Positions 62,001 through 64,000 of a stretch of 64,000 nt of DNA are shown piece by piece. Every line of letters begins with the position of its first letter. Positions within the stretch are counted from its first letter, which is position 1. Position numbers and translations under genes: made by a program. This DNA is from Enoplolaimus lenunculus (taxonomy: Eukaryota; Nematoda; Enoplea; Enoplida; Thoracostomopsidae), in assembly GCA_030248215.1 (NCBI GenBank), contig JASANG010001337.1, positions 186,001 through 250,000 of the forward strand, given 5' to 3'. Below the pieces are notes generated by a model. It searched no databases, was not told the DNA's origin, and worked only from the letters and a program-made list of their open reading frames with translations.

Positions 62001-64000
62001 TGAAGAGTTTTGACCTAAACGTGGACGTCTATTTGCAACTGCAAGTTCTCGACACAGTAACTTTTCACTTGTCAATAACGCTTTACTACCATTGTTTTGG
62101 TAAAAGCACACTAGATACTGTTGAATTAGTACACGTTCAAAACAACCAATAAAATAATAAGTAATTGCATAATTTGTAATTGGGTTTTAGTAGTTTCCAT
62201 GTTGCCCATTCCATACTTACACTCCAAGGCTTGAGCCGGTCCCAGTCGAACCACTACGATTGCCATAGCCTGTATCTCTGTCAGGTTTGTTGACGTTGAA
62301 TTTAACTAAAAACACAATTAAAAAGTTAAAATTTCAATCCTTACTAACCTACGATCACATACATTGCGTATCTTGGTGCAATTTCTGTTGCTCTCGCGCA
62401 GTAATAATGTTCGCATGTTAAAAGTTTATTTTCGTCTGAAAACAGGTAATAAGCAACTCCTTAGGAAGAAAACAATACCAGCGGCAATCTGCGTCAGAAG
62501 CATCATGGGTTTCCCTAGCAAGAGTGGTACCATACACGTCGTTCGGTGCCTGGTCTCGCGTACGATACCGCACGGTGACGAACGGCGAGGGATGACATTA
62601 AGTTAACAGTAAAGTGCCACCCTAGTGCATCGTCCACGGTAACTGTTCCAACCAGAATACTACAAGCGACATTGGATCAACGAATGGCAAACTCGAATAT
62701 AATAATTATGCTACCGCATGGCATAATAGTAACCATACATCGAAACAAAAAATACATTGCTAATCAGCTCTCTAGCAAAAACAAATATAACCTTATTGTA
62801 TATAACACATGTCACAAACACAACTTGTAACAAAACATAGAGCAAAAACAGTGTTAAAATAAGTTTTATGCTATATTTTATATCGTTGGCGTACGACGGA
62901 ATAGTGGCAATTTTGCAGTTTGCAACTCGCTAACGCTGCGATGCGTGTCATTTTTGTGCCAAGCTAAAAAAATTATTGTGAATGACACATAATCGTTACT
63001 GCAAGCAATACCATCTTACCTTTCGGCCCAGAACTCGCATTGTGTTCGTTGGTTTTCTGTTCCTCGTCCACTTCGTCCACCGATTCCGTAATCACAATGG
63101 ACGGTTGTTGCTGATTATCTCCACTGGCTTCTATTCCGGCCATTCCTGTTTCTATTTTATCCGGTCCTCCAGCTTCAATCACAAGTTGTACTTGTTCCGC
63201 TGGTGTGAGTCGACGTGCTGTGGACGCTTTATGATGAACGTCGACAACTGATTGAACCTGTAGCAAACAATGATTCTGTCAATGTATTATAATAATACTT
63301 GCTTTATGAAAATACTATTTATTTGTATAATAACTCGTTATATTAAAGTAGTTACTTTGGTAACCGATTTAAATAATACTAAACCTGTTGAACAAACGCA
63401 TACATGATATCCAATAACGCTGACACAATACAAGAACATCGAAGTAGCAGTTTAGTTTCCCAATATCAAAATGTATAAACCAAGACTGACCTCTTTCGCT
63501 TTTTGTTTCTCATTAAGGCGGAGATTTTTCAGCAACGCATTCCGTTGTTCCATACGCAATGTTCGCTCGTATGTATAATCCGAAATATCTGAATCCAGCT
63601 GAAATGTGAATATTAGCTTTGTGACGAAACAACATTACGTTAATACTGAACGAGTAGTTGCGATTATTACCAATTCGACAACCTCAAATCTCAATGTCAT
63701 TTCGTGCGGAAGCCAAAATTTTGGTGGGGCTACCCAAAAACCACCAAAACGAACAAAAAAGATTACTAAGAAATTTCACTGTCGCTAACACTCTATGCTC
63801 CTTAAGCAACCGATTTACCATTTCAACCACTTCAACTTCGGCTTCAATCCGCAAATGGTACAAAAACGTCGTAAGATCTTGTTTCATTTTAATCGAATTA
63901 TCTTCGATTTGAGCGACAGTGAAAATGCGCAGTTTGCATTGACGCCAGCAACGATGTTGTTTTAGTAGGAACGGCAACAATATCAACAGCCCACCGTCGT
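55930..64000 (-). CDS. kcc: K-Cl cotransporter (SLC12/KCC family), C-terminal seven exons, 5' part outside window
   Basis: KCCs are plasma-membrane proteins that carry K+ and Cl- out of cells together and set cell volume and neuronal chloride. Only the cytosolic C-terminal domain is here. Exons read right to left: 63819-64000 (partial), 63491-63598, 63020-63257, 62221-62305, 58980-59765, 56709-56839 and 55930-56021. All six introns are GT-AG and every phase matches. Recognisable family blocks are [60 protein letters not shown] and the C-terminus [10 protein letters not shown]...LVRGSG...VTIYS, which ends at a natural stop. The two threonines that WNK/SPAK-type kinases phosphorylate in vertebrate KCCs, in YTYERTL and MHTA, are both present. 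The odd part is roughly 290 low-complexity residues from exons 4 and 5 between these sites. An AATAAA lies about a dozen bases past the stop (55914-55919, minus). The KCC assignment is near certain; the paralogue is not decidable. Confidence 0.95.
56709..56839 (-). CDS. kcc: KCC exon with second regulatory threonine
   Basis: Forty-three full codons, acceptor TTTTGCAG, donor GTAAGT. It encodes [18 protein letters not shown], then [20 protein letters not shown]. This is the conserved NVRRMHTAVKLNEV block; the threonine in MHTA matches the second WNK/SPAK-dependent site (Thr1007 in KCC2). Confidence 0.95.
57001..57259. repeat. CCGG-rich MITE, partial, in KCC intron
   Basis: TTCCGGAACAGGAATAGAAT, GAACCGGAATTTAAAAT and the right end CAGGTGGAACCCTG. 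Confidence 0.6.
57515..57672. repeat. CCGG-rich MITE, partial, in KCC intron
   Basis: TTTACTCCGGAACCGGATG at one side and CACCTCCGGTAGCACCCTA at the other. Confidence 0.5.
57989..58153 (-). mobile_element. Hexamer MITE in a KCC intron
   Basis: GGTCCATTTAAGGATCACGG and CTGTTCTTTAGATTGGCC are inverted; flanks CGTACCTT and CGTACGTT. Close in sequence to the copy at 18.86 kb. Confidence 0.88.
58238..58293. repeat. CAAGAGTG-family MITE fragment in a KCC intron
   Basis: CCAGTTGCATACTCTTGC followed by a decayed terminal repeat (TGCATTATCCGCTATCTT) matches the right end of the family. Confidence 0.6.
58980..59765 (-). CDS. kcc: KCC long low-complexity exon (about 262 residues)
   Basis: An open 786-bp exon between acceptor CTACAG and donor GTAAGC. 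It encodes an Asp/Ser/Thr-rich chain with a basic patch ([11 protein letters not shown]), acid runs ([10 protein letters not shown]) and the end [19 protein letters not shown]. Base composition differs from the surroundings: it is full of CGTCGA/TCGACG words and much richer in GC than the introns. Other reading frames are also open here because of the repeated words; the - frame is the one whose phases fit both neighbouring exons. In vertebrate KCCs the corresponding linker is much shorter. Confidence 0.82.
60664..61090. mobile_element. TCTCGG-rich inverted-repeat element in KCC intron 4
   Basis: GGGATGGTAGTCTCGGTC and TAATCGAGACCACCCTTCC are inverted ends. Stacked GTCTCGGT words lie at each side and an AT-rich middle has CACAAAAAA words. 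Confidence 0.75.
61641..61942. mobile_element. TGCAAGTT element in KCC intron 4
   Basis: TAAGCCGTATTTATACGTGC and TTGCACATGTGAATGGAG as ends, with GCAGCAAAAACTTGCACGTG and GAGTTCTCGCTGCAAAAAC inside. Confidence 0.8.
61962..62088. repeat. TGCAAGTT element, short second copy
   Basis: CCATTCACACGTGCAAGTTT and TTTTCACTTGTCAATAACG are inverted; it follows the previous copy within 20 bp. Confidence 0.7.
62221..62305 (-). CDS. kcc: KCC small exon, Gly/Ser-rich
   Basis: An 85-bp exon between acceptor TTTTTAG and donor GTAAGT. It encodes [20 protein letters not shown] and GTGSSLG; the split codons on both sides become Val. It is supported by phase on both sides rather than by similarity, and it could be alternatively spliced. 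Confidence 0.7.
62515..62626. repeat. GTGGTACC/GGTGCC inverted-repeat remnant in KCC intron 3
   Basis: GTCGTTCGGTGCC, ACGATACCGCACGGTGACG and AGTGCCACCCTAG resemble the GGTGGCGCTA element. Confidence 0.45.
63020..63257 (-). CDS. kcc: KCC exon, acidic variable region
   Basis: Seventy-nine codons plus one base. Acceptor CTACAG, donor GTAAGA. The peptide starts [17 protein letters not shown] and continues through an acidic stretch ([10 protein letters not shown]) to SSGPK. The sequence is poorly conserved in the family here, but both junction phases agree with the neighbouring exons. Confidence 0.85.
63491..63598 (-). CDS. kcc: KCC exon with first regulatory threonine
   Basis: Thirty-six codons, phase 0 at both ends, acceptor TTTCAG and donor GTCAGT. 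It encodes [20 protein letters not shown] and a basic tail. The threonine in YTYERTL matches the upstream kinase-regulated site of vertebrate KCCs (Thr906 in KCC2). Confidence 0.93.
63819..64000 (-). CDS. kcc: KCC exon (partial at window edge)
   Basis: Sixty codons starting [15 protein letters not shown] and ending AEVEVVEM, followed by donor GTAAAT. This is the most conserved stretch of the cytosolic SLC12 domain. The exon is cut by the window edge, so its acceptor is not visible. Confidence 0.95.

Noticed and set aside
1-64000. CRISPR arrays, operons, ribosome binding sites or other bacterial features
   Set aside because: Repeats are dispersed and inverted, genes are spliced, and no spacer-repeat pattern was seen.
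1-64000. Retroviral, LTR or capsid-bearing elements
   Set aside because: No reverse transcriptase, integrase, gag, capsid or long direct terminal repeats were recognised.

Overview
The window is animal nuclear DNA: AT-rich, with spliced genes separated and penetrated by many short DNA-transposon relics. Three things support a metazoan: the C-terminal half of a K-Cl cotransporter (SLC12/KCC), a two-C2-domain synaptotagmin-like gene, and GT-AG introns whose phases join exactly. Nothing fixes the species. An invertebrate, perhaps a tunicate, fits the compact genes, the MITE load and one gene with a splice acceptor just before its ATG. This is inference. No virus-like or LTR element was recognised.

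Layout. From 1 to 17 kb there is no convincing gene, only mobile-element copies, two tandem arrays (61-bp and 138-bp units), tRNA-like SINE fragments and unassigned AT-rich DNA. At 17.0-17.9 kb on the + strand is an intact 256-residue putative secreted protein with an acceptor before the ATG and a poly-A signal after the stop. From 18 to 29 kb is repeat-rich. From 29.2 to 35.3 kb (- strand) are six exons of a synaptotagmin-like gene (both C2 domains and the natural C-terminus; N-terminal exons not found). At 37.0-39.1 kb (- strand) is a two-exon gene for an unrecognised 375-residue protein. From 39.2 to 45 kb is a cluster of elements, including a nearly complete pogo-like DNA transposon (41.9-44.8 kb) nested inside an older MITE. 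From 45 to 55.5 kb are weak exon candidates, microsatellites and nested MITEs. From 55.9 kb to the right edge (- strand) are the last seven exons of a KCC gene, which continues beyond the window.

Repeats. I recognise about fifteen short inverted-repeat families. The most abundant has termini GGCCCATGTA and TACATGGGCC, 8-bp target duplications (hAT-like) and a core of CCTAAG/TTAGGC hexamers; about 25 copies are scattered from 1.3 to 58 kb. Others are a roughly 200-bp near-palindrome built on GAGTCAAATTGACTC, a 440-bp TA-flanked family with ends GTGACCCGAATAAGAG, a hAT-like family rich in CCGG, a 300-bp family with CAAGAGTG ends, and a PIF/Harbinger-like element with TAA duplications. Several are nested, so the order of insertion can be read.

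The genes are unrelated in pathway: membrane ion transport (KCC), vesicle/membrane binding (synaptotagmin-like), one secreted protein and one unknown. They share only orientation (three of four on the - strand) and introns heavily occupied by the same MITE families.
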